Shown: positions 18,473-26,435, counted from the first letter of the stretch. The stretch is DNA of 40,918 nucleotides from Clostridiales bacterium (GCA_029256575.1 JAQSXR010000026.1:1-40918), one strand, 5' to 3'. Made by a program: numbers and translations. The notes: generated by a model from the sequence alone, not told the origin.

Positions 18473-19276
18473 ATGATTAGAGATATAACGATTGGGCAAT
18501 ATTATCCAACAGAATCAAAAATACATAAACTTGATCCACGTACTAAAATACTTGGTACAATGCTATATGTAGTTTCACTTTTTTTAGTGAATAATTTATG
18601 GATTTATATTGGCGTAGCCCTATTTCTAGGTATAATCATAAAGATATCAAAGGTACCTTTTAAATTTATGATGAAAGGCTTAAAGTCAATATTGTTTATA
18701 TTACTATTTACTATATTGCTAAATGTATTTATAACACCAGGAGAAACTAAATTAGTAGAATGGAGTTTTATAACGATTACACTTGAAGGTGTACTGAATG
18801 CTGCGCTTATGGGTATTAGGCTTGTATTCTTAATAATTGGATCTTCACTTATGACATTAACAACATCTCCAATACAATTAACAGATGGAATCGAGAGACT
18901 ACTTAATCCATTAAGAGTCATTAAAGTACCAGCTCACGAAATAGCAATGATGATGTCAATAGCACTCAGATTTATTCCAATACTACTAGAAGAAACAGAT
19001 AAGATAATGAAAGCTCAAAAAGCAAGAGGAGCTGATTTTGAATCAGGTGGTATAATGAAACGTGCAAAAAGTATGATTCCACTTCTTGTTCCCCTTTTCA
19101 TCCTAGCCTTTAGACGGGCTGATGACTTAGCAATGGCAATGGAAGCACGCTGCTATCGAGGTGGAGAAGGCAGAACCAAACTAAAGCAACTAATTTATAA
19201 AAGACGTGATGCTATTGCATACTTACTACTATTCACATATCTTGGCTCGCTAATAGCTGCAAGAATAATACTATAA
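18473..19276 (+). CDS. ecfT: ECF transporter transmembrane protein EcfT
   Basis: EcfT is the membrane scaffold that links the ATPases to S-components. The 267-residue protein has an N-terminal QYYPTESKIHKLDPRTKILG start, several membrane helices (about 30-60, 65-90, 105-130, 245-265), and both coupling-helix Ala-Arg motifs: QKARGADF and EARCYRGGEGRT. The first is canonical ARG; the second reads ARC. It completes the module. The SD is GAGAAGGAACAG, weaker than the others. Confidence 0.94.
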   Translation: MIRDITIGQYYPTESKIHKLDPRTKILGTMLYVVSLFLVNNLWIYIGVALFLGIIIKISKVPFKFMMKGLKSILFILLFTILLNVFITPGETKLVEWSFITITLEGVLNAALMGIRLVFLIIGSSLMTLTTSPIQLTDGIERLLNPLRVIKVPAHEIAMMMSIALRFIPILLEETDKIMKAQKARGADFESGGIMKRAKSMIPLLVPLFILAFRRADDLAMAMEARCYRGGEGRTKLKQLIYKRRDAIAYLLLFTYLGSLIAARIIL

Positions 19277-19292
19277 ATAAAGTGATACAATG

Positions 19293-19425
19293 GTGATACA
19301 AAGGGGACGGTTCTTTTTGTATCACTTTGATACAATGGGGACGGTTCTTTTTGTATCATAATGATACAATGGGGACGGTTCTATTGAATCACTTTAATAC
19401 AAAGGGGATGATTCTTTTTGTATTA
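19293..19425 (+). repeat. Four tandem GGGGACGG palindromic units
   Basis: Four units at 19293-19325, 19328-19358, 19362-19391 and 19395-19425 each have the form TGATACAA-(T/A)GGGGACGGTTCT-TTGTATCA: short inverted arms around a fixed GGGGACGG core. A fragment of another arm is at 19283-19290. Spacing is 33-35 bases. Unit 4 has TAATACAAA with TTTGTATTA, a paired change that keeps the stem, and its core reads GGGGATGA. The array fills most of the 203-base ecfT-truA gap. It resembles REP-like elements reported near Y1/IS200-type transposases; that link is from memory. Confidence 0.85.
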
Positions 19426-19479
19426 TTAAATATATAAGAATTGTCACCTTTGTTCACTAATACTATGTGAGGGATTTAT

Positions 19480-20214
19480 ATGAGAAAAATTAAACTTATA
19501 ATAGCATATGATGGTACTAACTATTCTGGTTGGCAACGACAAAATAATGCGATTACCGTAGAAGAAGTAGTAACAAAAGCAGTTAAATCTGTTTTTCAAA
19601 AAGAGATTGAAGTTGTGGGGGCAAGTAGAACAGACGCAGGGGTACATGCCTATGGTCAGGTTGCAACCATTTCGATTGAAAGTGAACTTTCTACGGAAAA
19701 GATTATTGGTGCAATTAATGCATATATGCCAGAAGATATAAGAATTCACGAAATTGAAGAAGTTCCAGAGGACTTCCATCCTCGATTTGCAGCGAAAATG
19801 AAGACGTATGAGTATACTATTGTCAATAATACATATTTAATGCCTCAAAAGCGATTATATGCGCATTTTATGAGGCGTAAATTAGACGTTGTCTTGATGC
19901 AAGCTGGAGCGAATCATTTAATTGGGGAACATGATTTTAAAAGTTTTTGCTCAATTAAAACATCAAGTAATTCAACCGTAAGAACAATATATGATATAAA
20001 TGTAAAAAAAGTTGATGATACAATAATAATTCAAGTGACAGGGAACGCATTCTTGTATAATATGATAAGAATAATAGCAGGAACCTTAATTGAAGTAGGG
20101 TATGGAAGACTAGTTCCTGATGATGTTAAATTTATATTAGAACAGTGTGATAGGCAGAAAGCTCGAAAGACTGCTCCTGCAAAGGGACTAACTCTAATGA
20201 AAATTGAATATTAA
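19480..20214 (+). CDS. truA: tRNA pseudouridine(38-40) synthase TruA
   Basis: TruA makes pseudouridine in the tRNA anticodon stem-loop. The catalytic aspartate is D53 in GASRTDAGVHAYGQ. Other family blocks are AYDGTNYSGWQRQ near the start, GEHDFKSFCS, and GNAFLYNMIRIIAGTLIEVG near the end. It has 244 residues, a normal length. Separated from ecfT by the repeat array, it follows the ECF module as in many clostridia. The SD is GTGAGGGA. Confidence 0.96.
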   Translation: MRKIKLIIAYDGTNYSGWQRQNNAITVEEVVTKAVKSVFQKEIEVVGASRTDAGVHAYGQVATISIESELSTEKIIGAINAYMPEDIRIHEIEEVPEDFHPRFAAKMKTYEYTIVNNTYLMPQKRLYAHFMRRKLDVVLMQAGANHLIGEHDFKSFCSIKTSSNSTVRTIYDINVKKVDDTIIIQVTGNAFLYNMIRIIAGTLIEVGYGRLVPDDVKFILEQCDRQKARKTAPAKGLTLMKIEY

Positions 20215-20241
20215 TTAATATGAAAATTGAATATTAATTAA
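20197..20241 (+). repeat. 23-bp tandem duplication at the truA stop
   Basis: The last codons of truA and the bases just after its stop (20197-20219) are repeated directly from 20220, with 22 of 23 positions identical. The second copy again encodes the closing codons MKIEY and a stop but has no ribosome-binding site. It looks like a recent slippage duplication. Confidence 0.8.
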
Positions 20242-20245
20242 AAGC

Positions 20246-20274
20246 TTGACAATTTATCATTAATACAATATAAT
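20246..20274 (+). promoter_or_regulatory. Consensus sigma-A promoter of rplM-rpsI
   Basis: TTGACA (20246-20251) and TATAAT (20269-20274) are both perfect consensus with a 17-base spacer, as expected for a highly transcribed ribosomal-protein operon. Confidence 0.88.
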
Positions 20275-20282
20275 AAAATACT

Positions 20283-20380
20283 GTGTGAAACTTTAGTGAA
20301 CAAACGTATATATCCGCTAGCCCCGGGTAGAAAACGTTCATAATAAATTAATCCAAAAACATTCGATATTTAAGGAGGTA
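20283..20380 (+). promoter_or_regulatory. Leader of rplM (candidate L13 leader RNA)
   Basis: TGAAC (20297-20301) pairs with GTTCA (20336-20340), enclosing a C/G-rich segment around CCGCTAGCCCCGGGTAG. A conserved leader is known before rplM in other Firmicutes and is thought to bind L13. The position and stem agree with that, but the family match was not computed. Confidence 0.5.
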
Positions 20381-20386
20381 AATAAG

Positions 20387-20821
20387 ATGAAAAGCTTCAT
20401 GGCAAATCCACAAACAGTGGAAAGAAAATGGTACCTTGTTGATGCATCAGGACAAACATTAGGACGCTTAGCATCTGAAGTTGCAGCGGTTTTAAGAGGT
20501 AAAAACAAACCTACTTTTACACCACATGTTGACACAGGTGACTTTGTAATTATAATAAATGCAGATAAAGTTAAGGTAACTGGTAAAAAAGCAGAACAAA
20601 AGGTTTATAAAACTTACTCAGGTTATGTTGGTGGTTTGAAAGAAATACCATACAAAGTAATGTTAGATACTAAACCAGAAGAAATATTACATTTAGCAAT
20701 AAAAGGAATGCTTCCAAAGAACGCTATTGGAAGACAAATGATAACAAAACTTCGCGTATACAAAGGTGCAGAGCACGATCACATAGCTCAACAACCAGAA
20801 GTATTAGTATTCAATAAATAA
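20387..20821 (+). CDS. rplM: 50S ribosomal protein L13
   Basis: L13 is an early 50S assembly protein. The 144-residue product has [20 protein letters not shown] at the start and [20 protein letters not shown], then the typical [20 protein letters not shown], and the late motif [20 protein letters not shown]. The SD is AAGGAGGTAAAT. It begins a two-gene operon with rpsI. Confidence 0.97.
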   Translation: MKSFMANPQTVERKWYLVDASGQTLGRLASEVAAVLRGKNKPTFTPHVDTGDFVIIINADKVKVTGKKAEQKVYKTYSGYVGGLKEIPYKVMLDTKPEEILHLAIKGMLPKNAIGRQMITKLRVYKGAEHDHIAQQPEVLVFNK

Positions 20822-20849
20822 TTATACAATTTGAAAGGAGGCAATTATC

Positions 20850-21251
20850 TTGGCAAAAGTAAATTCAGCAAAATACTACGGTACTGGTAGAAGAAAGAAA
20901 AGTATTGCAAGAGTATATTTAGTACCAGGTACTGGTGCAATTATTATTAATAAAAGAGCAATGGACGAATTTTTTGGTCTTGAAACTTTAAAATTAATCG
21001 TTCGTCAACCATTAGAAGCAACACAAACTACAGATCAATTTGATGTGTTAGTTAATGTTCACGGTGGTGGTATGACAGGTCAAGCAGGAGCAATTCGTCA
21101 CGGAATTTCAAGAGCATTGTTACAAGCAGACTTAGATTACAGACCTACATTGAAAAAAGCAGGTTTCTTAACAAGAGATCCAAGAATGAAAGAAAGAAAG
21201 AAATACGGTCTTAAAGCCGCTCGTAGAGCTCCTCAATTTTCAAAGAGATAA
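20850..21251 (+). CDS. rpsI: 30S ribosomal protein S9
   Basis: S9 reaches the P-site with its C-terminal arm. The 133-residue protein has [20 protein letters not shown], the middle [20 protein letters not shown], and the basic tail [17 protein letters not shown] that ends with the conserved SKR. The TTG start at 20850 follows GAAAGGAGGCAAT. It lies 28 bases after rplM. Confidence 0.97.
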   Translation: MAKVNSAKYYGTGRRKKSIARVYLVPGTGAIIINKRAMDEFFGLETLKLIVRQPLEATQTTDQFDVLVNVHGGGMTGQAGAIRHGISRALLQADLDYRPTLKKAGFLTRDPRMKERKKYGLKAARRAPQFSKR

Positions 21252-21281
21252 GCAGTTACCTGCGAACAGAATCGTATACAA

Positions 21282-21318
21282 ATGGCCCGTGGAAGTTCAC
21301 TTCCAAAGGGCCATTTTT
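21282..21318 (+). terminator. Intrinsic terminator after rpsI
   Basis: ATGGCCC (21282-21288) pairs with GGGCCAT (21308-21314) and GGAAGT (21291-21296) with ACTTCC (21299-21304), followed by a T-run. An A-run on the 5' side means it could also act on the other strand. Confidence 0.9.
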
Positions 21319-21326
21319 ATGCGATT

Positions 21327-21421
21327 TTGTTCATAGGAACGCAAGAATGACCGAGCCGCAGCAAAGCGAAGGTGAGGTTATTCTTGTGTTCGCAGGTAAC
21401 GTAGATTGCGACACGTTTAAT
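21327..21421 (+). repeat. 95-bp repeat, copy 1
   Basis: This 95-base segment recurs at 21488-21582 with only two mismatches. Inside, GAACGCAAGAAT (21337-21348) pairs with ATTCTTGTGTTC (21380-21391) to give a long hairpin with further partial pairing in its loop. It follows the rpsI terminator. The same terminator-then-repeat order occurs twice, so a unit of about 160 bp seems duplicated. The element is unnamed to my knowledge. Confidence 0.9.
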
Positions 21422-21443
21422 CGAACAATTCGTATATCAAAAG

Positions 21444-21474
21444 CCCCAGAATGCTTGCATTCATGGGGTTTTTT
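21444..21474 (+). terminator. Second intrinsic terminator, between the 95-bp repeats
   Basis: CCCCA (21444-21448) pairs with TGGGG (21464-21468) and GAATG (21449-21453) with CATTC (21458-21462), followed by six T. Its stem differs from the first terminator although the flanks are repeated. Confidence 0.88.
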
Positions 21475-21487
21475 ATATATGTATGGA

Positions 21488-21582
21488 TTGTTCATAGGAA
21501 CGCAAGAATGACCGAGCCGCAGCAAAGCGAAGGTGAGGTTATTCTTACGTTCGCAGGTAACGTAGATTGCGACACGTTTAAT
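21488..21582 (+). repeat. 95-bp repeat, copy 2
   Basis: It differs from copy 1 at two adjacent positions (AC instead of GT at 21546-21547), inside the 3' arm of its internal hairpin. Its segment 21549-21560 and the equivalent in copy 1 are also complementary to 21256-21267 just after the rpsI stop, so pairing across units is possible. Confidence 0.9.
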
Positions 21583-21638
21583 GGTGTGGGTTTGGTGCGG
21601 CAACTAAACATAGTTCCTAGAAGATAGAAATTAGCCCG

Positions 21639-21667
21639 TTGACAAATAATTAATTTAAATATATAAT
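21639..21667 (+). promoter_or_regulatory. Consensus sigma-A promoter of the metG T-box
   Basis: TTGACA (21639-21644) and TATAAT (21662-21667) are perfect hexamers with a 17-base spacer, starting a transcript near 21674. Confidence 0.88.
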
Positions 21668-21684
21668 TACTTAAATTTATATTA

Positions 21685-21975
21685 AAGGCATTGAAGAGAA
21701 GAGTAAACTATTTGCGTTTTTACAGAGACCTCAGGATGGTGAAATTGAGGAAAACTATATAATAGTTGAACATGGCCTCGGAGCTGCGTACCGAAAACAA
21801 TCTATGTTTAGGATACGACGGAAGCACCCGTTAAAGTGATAAACTATCGATGAATCATTTCTCGTTCGTAGTTGATAAGGTCTATATTGTGAGATATAGG
21901 TGAATTTAGGGTGGTAACACGAAGCGTCGCTCTCGTCCCTGAAAAAGAAATTTTTCAGAGAGGAGAGCTTTTTTA
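21685..21975 (+). promoter_or_regulatory. T-box riboswitch, methionine-specific
   Basis: T-box RNAs sense uncharged tRNA and prevent termination. Stem I has the AGAGA and ATGGTGAAA distal features (near 21724-21745). The specifier loop GTTGAACATGGCCTCGG places ATG at 21772-21774, i.e. Met. The T-box AGGGTGGTAACACG is at 21908-21921; its TGGT fits a tRNA with A73. The terminator follows: GCTCTC (21929-21934) with GAGAGC (21963-21968) and CTGAAAAA with TTTTTCAG, then six T. All parts look intact although the gene behind it is broken. Confidence 0.92.
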
Positions 21976-21984
21976 TATACTTTT

Positions 21985-23441
21985 TTAAGTGATTGTCATG
22001 GAACACCAGTGACCATCCGTGCAAAGCAAGAAAATAAAACTCCGCTAGAGGTAAGTAACTATTACCATGAGGAATTTAATGAATGTTTTAAAAAATTAGG
22101 TTTTAGCTATGATGTTTATACGAAGACTTCTTCGGAAGATCATAAACAGTTTGTAAAGGAATTCCATGAAAAGTTATATGAGAGTGCTTACGTTTATGAA
22201 AAAGAAGCACCACAAGTCTATTGTGATCATTGTCATACTTTTTTGGCAGATAGATTTGTTACTGGAAAATGCCCGGAATGTGGAAAGGGTACCAGAGGCG
22301 ATCAATGTGATTCATGTGGAACGGTGTTAGAGCCAGAACTTTTAGAAATACAAACCATCTTTATATAGCCATTTCAAAGTTAGAAAATGAACTTAAGGAA
22401 TTTGTAGACACACATTCTAATTGGAGAAAAAATGCAATTGCATTTACAAACCGTTATATAAATGAAGGGTTAAGAGACAGGGCGCTGACACGAGATTTGG
22501 AATGGGGAATTGATGTTCCAAAAGAAGGATTTGAGGATAAAAAAATTTATATTTGGGCTGAAAATGTACTCGGATATTTATCGGCTAGTAAGATTGCATC
22601 TTCAATAAGACACGAAGATATTAATAAAATATGGGGGGCAGATGCTAAACATTATTATATTCATGGGAAAGACAATATTCCATTTCATACCATTATTTTA
22701 CCCTCATTACTCATAGCAAACGGCGCAGGTTGGCATTTACCTGATGAGATTGTATCTAGTGAATATTTGACTTTAGAGGGCAGGAAGATATCAACAAGTC
22801 AAAATTATGCTATCTGGGTAAAAGATATAATAAACCGATATGATGCGGATTCATTGCGCTATTATCTTTTGGCTAACGGTCCTGAAAAGAAGGATGCAGA
22901 CTTCTCGTGGCGAGAGTATGTGAACAGCCACAATAATGAATTGCTTGGTGCTTATGGTAATTTTGTAAATAGGTCTTTGGTATTTATCTCAAAATATTTA
23001 AATGGCTTTGTTCCAGAAGGTGATATTAATAGTGATATTAATGACAAGATTGATTTGCTATTTGTTGATACAGGAAGAAGAATAGAAAGTGGAAATATCA
23101 AAGAGGCAACTGATGGAATATTTGAATTTGTGCGGTATGCAAATAGATATTTTGACTTTGAGCAGCCGTGGATTACTAGAAATACTGATGTGACTGTTTG
23201 TAATAATACTCTCTATAACTGTGTACAGATTATTGCTAATCTTGCAGTACTGTTATTTCCGTTTTTGCCATTTTCCTCTGAAAAAGTATTTAAATGGCTA
23301 AATCTTGAGAGTGTATGGGAAAAACAATTTGTCCTTGTAGGTTTTCATCTACCAGAAACTCAGATATTGTTTGAACGTATCGATAAAAAGATTGTAGAGG
23401 AAGAAGTGGATAAATTAGTAAGTCAGGGGGAAAAGAAATAA
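21985..23441 (+). pseudogene. metG: Methionyl-tRNA synthetase, decayed copy
   Basis: The E. coli-type MetRS sequence is unmistakable but damaged. Homology starts only at SDCHGTPVTIRAKQENKT (21988 on), so roughly the first 50-60 residues with the HIGH motif are missing, directly after the T-box terminator. Three zinc-knuckle pairs (CDHC, CPEC, CDSC) remain. Near 22341-22346, after GTVLEPELL, about a dozen residues including the fourth pair are deleted and the frame changes; sequence resumes as NHLYIAISKLENELKEF. The rest is intact: the KMSKS-equivalent KISTSQNYAIW, SLRYYLLANGPEKKDADFSW, and the anticodon-binding domain to 23441. It cannot encode a working enzyme; a functional copy should exist elsewhere. 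Confidence 0.93.
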
Positions 23442-23463
23442 TCAATGTAAATGCTTAACCCCA

Positions 23464-23492
23464 TTGACATATTCCAAAGTTTGCTATATTAT
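23464..23492 (+). promoter_or_regulatory. Sigma-A promoter of the first two-permease ABC operon
   Basis: TTGACA (23464-23469) and TATTAT (23487-23492) with a 17-base spacer. The transcript would have an untranslated leader of about 370 bases. Confidence 0.8.
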
Positions 23493-23525
23493 TTAAATTA
23501 TTAAAAAGAAAAGTGAGGTGTGTGT

Positions 23526-23564
23526 TTGTTAAATGTATCAGTAGTGAAGAAATCAACTAACTAA
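23526..23564 (+). CDS. Candidate leader peptide 1 (12 aa)
   Basis: TTG start with GAGGTG about 6 bases upstream, encoding MLNVSVVKKSTN. It is the first reading frame after the promoter. Too short to prove; supported only by its ribosome-binding site and its place before the attenuator. Confidence 0.35.
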   Translation: MLNVSVVKKSTN

Positions 23565-23581
23565 ATAGTTGAAAAGGAAAG

Positions 23582-23602
23582 ATGTTAGTGACCACACTAT
23601 AA
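23582..23602 (+). CDS. Candidate leader peptide 2 (6 aa)
   Basis: ATG at 23582 after AAAAGGAAAG encodes MLVTTL and a TAA stop. The stop overlaps the AGTCTA segment that can enter alternative pairing. Spacing to the ribosome-binding site is short. Speculative. Confidence 0.3.
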   Translation: MLVTTL

Positions 23603-23717
23603 GTCTACCCTTTTATCGGCTAGAATGCCGATGTATCTGACTTACTGAATGCTTAACTCTTGCACGACAAGAGTTCACACCACTTCAAATAGATGTCTGT
23701 ATAAATTAGACTCTTTG

Positions 23718-23747
23718 AAAGCATAACAGCATTGTTATGCTTTTTTT
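23718..23747 (+). terminator. Leader terminator 1 of the first ABC operon
   Basis: AAAGCATAACA (23718-23728) and TGTTATGCTTT (23733-23743) form an 11-bp stem with loop GCAT and a run of seven T. Confidence 0.9.
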
Positions 23748-23793
23748 ACTCCTTTTTTATAAAGGAGAGTCTAACTGTATACAAGATATATTT

Positions 23794-23846
23794 ATGACCA
23801 CTGAAGTAGCATGTCTAAGAGACAGGTACATAGGGGTCATTTTTTA
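23794..23846 (+). terminator. Leader terminator 2 of the first ABC operon
   Basis: ATGACC (23794-23799) pairs with GGTCAT (23835-23840), with an inner TGTCT/AGACA hairpin (23812-23824), then seven T. It ends 24 bases before the ATPase start. Confidence 0.75.
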
Positions 23847-23869
23847 TTATAAAAAACGGAGGAACGTAC

Positions 23870-24848
23870 ATGAGAATAATTGAAACAACTGATTTGACTA
23901 AAAAATATAAAAGGTATAAGAAACAGGAAGGCATAATTGGAAGTATTAAAGGTTTAGTCAGAAGAGAATATGAAGAAAAAATAGCAGTAGGTAATTTGAA
24001 TTGAAAAAGGGGAATTTATTGGGATGATCGGTCCAAATGGGGCCGGAAAGACTACTTTGGTTAAAATGCTGACAGGAATTATCGCACCAACGTCTGGAAA
24101 AATAAGTGTACTAGGGTATTATCCGAACGATTTAAAGAATGAATTCAAGCAGCAGTATGCAGTAGTAATGGGACAAAAGAGCCAGTTGTTTTTTGAACTA
24201 ACAGCAGAAGATACACTTCGACTTTTCAAAGAAATCTATGGTATACCGGAAGAGGAATATCAGAAGACAAAAAATTATTTCATTAATTTATTTGATTTAA
24301 AGGACCTAATGAATGTACAGGTAAGGACGTTGTCATTAGGAGAAAGAATGAAAATGGAACTGATTGTTGCATTGCTGCATAATCCTCAGATTATATTTCT
24401 GGATGAGCCGACTATAGGGTTAGATGCTGTAGCATCAAAACAGATTCGAAGTTTTTTAAAAGAAATAAATGAAAAAAGAGGAACCACTATTATATTAACA
24501 TCACATTATATGGATGATATCAAAACATTGTGCAAACGTTCCATTGTAATAAATCATGGATGTAAAATCTATGATGGTGACACCGAAAAACTATTTGAAC
24601 AGTATCAGAAAAATAAAAAGATTACATTAACTTTTGATTTGCCAACAGAATTACCGGAATTAGAATATGAATTAGAATTAATAGAGGATTCACCATATAA
24701 AAAAGTTATGATGGTGTCAAAAGAGAAAACAAGTGAACTACTAGGATGGTTGATGAAATTTTCACCTAGCGATATATCTGTCGAGGAGGAAGAGATTGGA
24801 ACGATTGTAGAACGTATCTATATGGAAGGAGGGAGAGCATTTGCGTAA
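23870..24848 (+). pseudogene. ABC transporter ATPase, frameshifted
   Basis: The gene starts at ATG 23870 after ACGGAGGAACG and reads MRIIETTDLTKKYKRYKKQE, then hits TGA at 24002-24004 after AVGNLN. From 24000 the family sequence continues in the +1 frame as IEKGEFIGMIGPNGAGKTTL through the signature LSLGERMK and Walker B IIFLDEPTIGLD to 24848. Compared with the intact paralogue at 31747 (AVDNISFAVEEGEI), three residues are lost, so a net 8-base deletion is implied. A reinitiated product from ATG 24024 would keep Walker A but lack the first 60 residues. It may be inactive, or the frameshift may be a sequencing error. Confidence 0.85.
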
Positions 24849-25635
24849 GTACATAGAAATTGCAAAAATATATATCAAAGCACAGCTGGTATGGCGGGTT
24901 GATGTTGTATTCAATATGGTATTTACAATTACAAAGATACTGTTTGCGTACCTGCTATGGGGAGCGATTTTTGGAACCAAGACAGAAGTGGCTGGGTTTA
25001 CATTTTATAGCATGCTTTCTTATTATATTATTAGTACCTTTCTGAACCAGCTTGATATGTCTAGTGGGATAAGTAACGAAATTAGTGCAAAAATTAGAAA
25101 TGGTACTTTTTCGAAATATATGACAATTCCAGTAAACATTGAAAAATACTTTATTGCAATGGAGGCAGGTGTGGTAGCTTTTTATTTGACATTTGATTTT
25201 ATTGCAGCTATCGTTTGGATTTATATTTTCAAAATCGAATTTGTATTTACCACCAATTTCGTGATGATTGCTGGCGCCCTATTGATGATTCTATTAGGTT
25301 TACTATTTATGGTACAGTTGAATTACTATCTTGGATTACTGACTTTGAAATATCAGGAAATTGGAACTTTTTTAATGATAAAGAATAACATAGTAGCTTT
25401 TGTGACGGGAAGTATTGTTCCCTTGGTACTACTGCCAGATGCATTTGTTTCAGTTATGAAACTATTTCCGTTTTACTATGTAACTTATCTTCCGTCTATG
25501 CTACTTATCGGGAGATATCAAAACGAGATGTTAATAGGCTTAATCGTTATTTTTCTATGGTGTGTGCTATTACAGATTGTTATTCAAGTAACCTGGAAAA
25601 AATATCGAAGAAAGTATGACGGGGTAGGAATATGA
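24841..25635 (+). CDS. ABC-2-type permease, DUF990/ABC2_membrane_6-like, first partner
   Basis: A 264-residue membrane protein with about six helices (roughly 22-42, 58-75, 105-130, 140-170, 185-205, 228-250). The N-terminus MRKYIEIAKIYIKAQLVWRV and the charged loop NEISAKIRNGTFSKYMTIPV match the paired-permease exporters annotated as ABC2_membrane_6. The TTG start overlaps the ATPase end by 8 bases after GGAGGGAGAG, so the genes are coupled. The substrate is unknown. The gene itself is intact although the ATPase upstream is not. Confidence 0.85.
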   Translation: MRKYIEIAKIYIKAQLVWRVDVVFNMVFTITKILFAYLLWGAIFGTKTEVAGFTFYSMLSYYIISTFLNQLDMSSGISNEISAKIRNGTFSKYMTIPVNIEKYFIAMEAGVVAFYLTFDFIAAIVWIYIFKIEFVFTTNFVMIAGALLMILLGLLFMVQLNYYLGLLTLKYQEIGTFLMIKNNIVAFVTGSIVPLVLLPDAFVSVMKLFPFYYVTYLPSMLLIGRYQNEMLIGLIVIFLWCVLLQIVIQVTWKKYRRKYDGVGI

Positions 25636-26435
25636 TAAATCGAATTAAAAAAAATAGTAGAGTAATTAGAGTCTTAATCGGATTACGATTTCAAAATTTA
25701 ATGATGATTCGCTTGGGGTTTTTTGGACCATTCTTTGTTGATGGAAGTTTATTCTTAATTCAATTAGTAGTATTTCAGACAATTTATACGGAAGTAGATC
25801 GAATTGGAACATGGGAAAGCGGAGAAATGATATTGTACATTGGGACCTTTTCTATGCTTAATGCTATTAATATGTTGATATATTTTTTTGGAGTAATTGG
25901 AATTCCGGACAAAATTAAAAGTGGAGAGATGGATTTATATCTTACAAAACCAATAAGTCCTTTATTACGATTGAGTTTTGAAAAAATAAACTTAGGTTCT
26001 TTTCCTTTGGTTATCATGAGTGCTTTTATTATTGTATATGGAATAAGCTTAGGAAACATACAACTTACCGTAGAAAAAATAGTTGTTTATATATTTTGGA
26101 TGTTAATAATGTCCATTCTGTATTATGACTTAATAGTTATAATACGCTCAATCTCGTTTTTTGTAATTTCGAACTCCAATATTACAAGGGTTGAAGAAGC
26201 GGGGCTTGAACTATGCATGCAACTTCCGGGGATTGTATTTTATGGAGTATATAAATTCATATTTTATTGTGTGTTACCATATGGAATACTGGCAACCATA
26301 CCGGTTCAATCGTTGCTAGGAGAGCTTAAAGTAATTAACGCCATATATGGAATTATGGTAGTAGCAGTGTTTACGGTAATCACATGTGTAATTTGGAAAA
26401 GAGGAATTAGGCATTATAACAGTGCCAGTTCTTAG
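25632..26435 (+). CDS. ABC-2-type permease, DUF990/ABC2_membrane_6-like, second partner
   Basis: A 267-residue permease with the family segments FQTIYTEVDRIGTWESGEMI and PDKIKSGEMDLYLTKPISPL, the latter a cytosolic loop equivalent to that of its partner. About six membrane helices are predicted. Its ATG overlaps the previous stop (ATGA, 25632-25635). It closes the operon: no terminator is obvious before the next promoter at 26472. It would form a heterodimeric channel with the preceding gene product. Confidence 0.85.
   Translation: MINRIKKNSRVIRVLIGLRFQNLMMIRLGFFGPFFVDGSLFLIQLVVFQTIYTEVDRIGTWESGEMILYIGTFSMLNAINMLIYFFGVIGIPDKIKSGEMDLYLTKPISPLLRLSFEKINLGSFPLVIMSAFIIVYGISLGNIQLTVEKIVVYIFWMLIMSILYYDLIVIIRSISFFVISNSNITRVEEAGLELCMQLPGIVFYGVYKFIFYCVLPYGILATIPVQSLLGELKVINAIYGIMVVAVFTVITCVIWKRGIRHYNSASS

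Larger units (their letters stand above)
23500..23869 (+). promoter_or_regulatory. Long terminator-rich leader of the first ABC operon
   Basis: The leader has small hairpins at 23615-23632 (ATCGGC/GCCGAT) and 23655-23675 (AACTCTTG/CAAGAGTT), two intrinsic terminators (23718-23747 and 23794-23846), and two candidate leader peptides. AGTCTA (23602-23607), overlapping the stop of the second peptide, can pair with TAGACT inside 23706-23713. That segment can instead pair with GAGTCTAA (23767-23774). This looks like a switch linked to translation of the leader; the ligand is unknown. Confidence 0.6.

Noticed and set aside
19293-19425. The four repeats as a CRISPR array.
   Set aside because: Units are palindromic with gaps of only 2-4 bases, so there are no spacers.
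19441-19466. TTGTCA and TACTAT as a truA promoter.
   Set aside because: The spacer is only 14 bases.
22789-22821. KISTS instead of KMSKS as an inactivating change in metG.
   Set aside because: Related MetRS proteins of this type often have KISTS; the real damage is the missing N-terminus and the internal deletion.
24860-25045. A 61-residue frame inside the first permease.
   Set aside because: It is an out-of-frame shadow of the permease, with no start signal.
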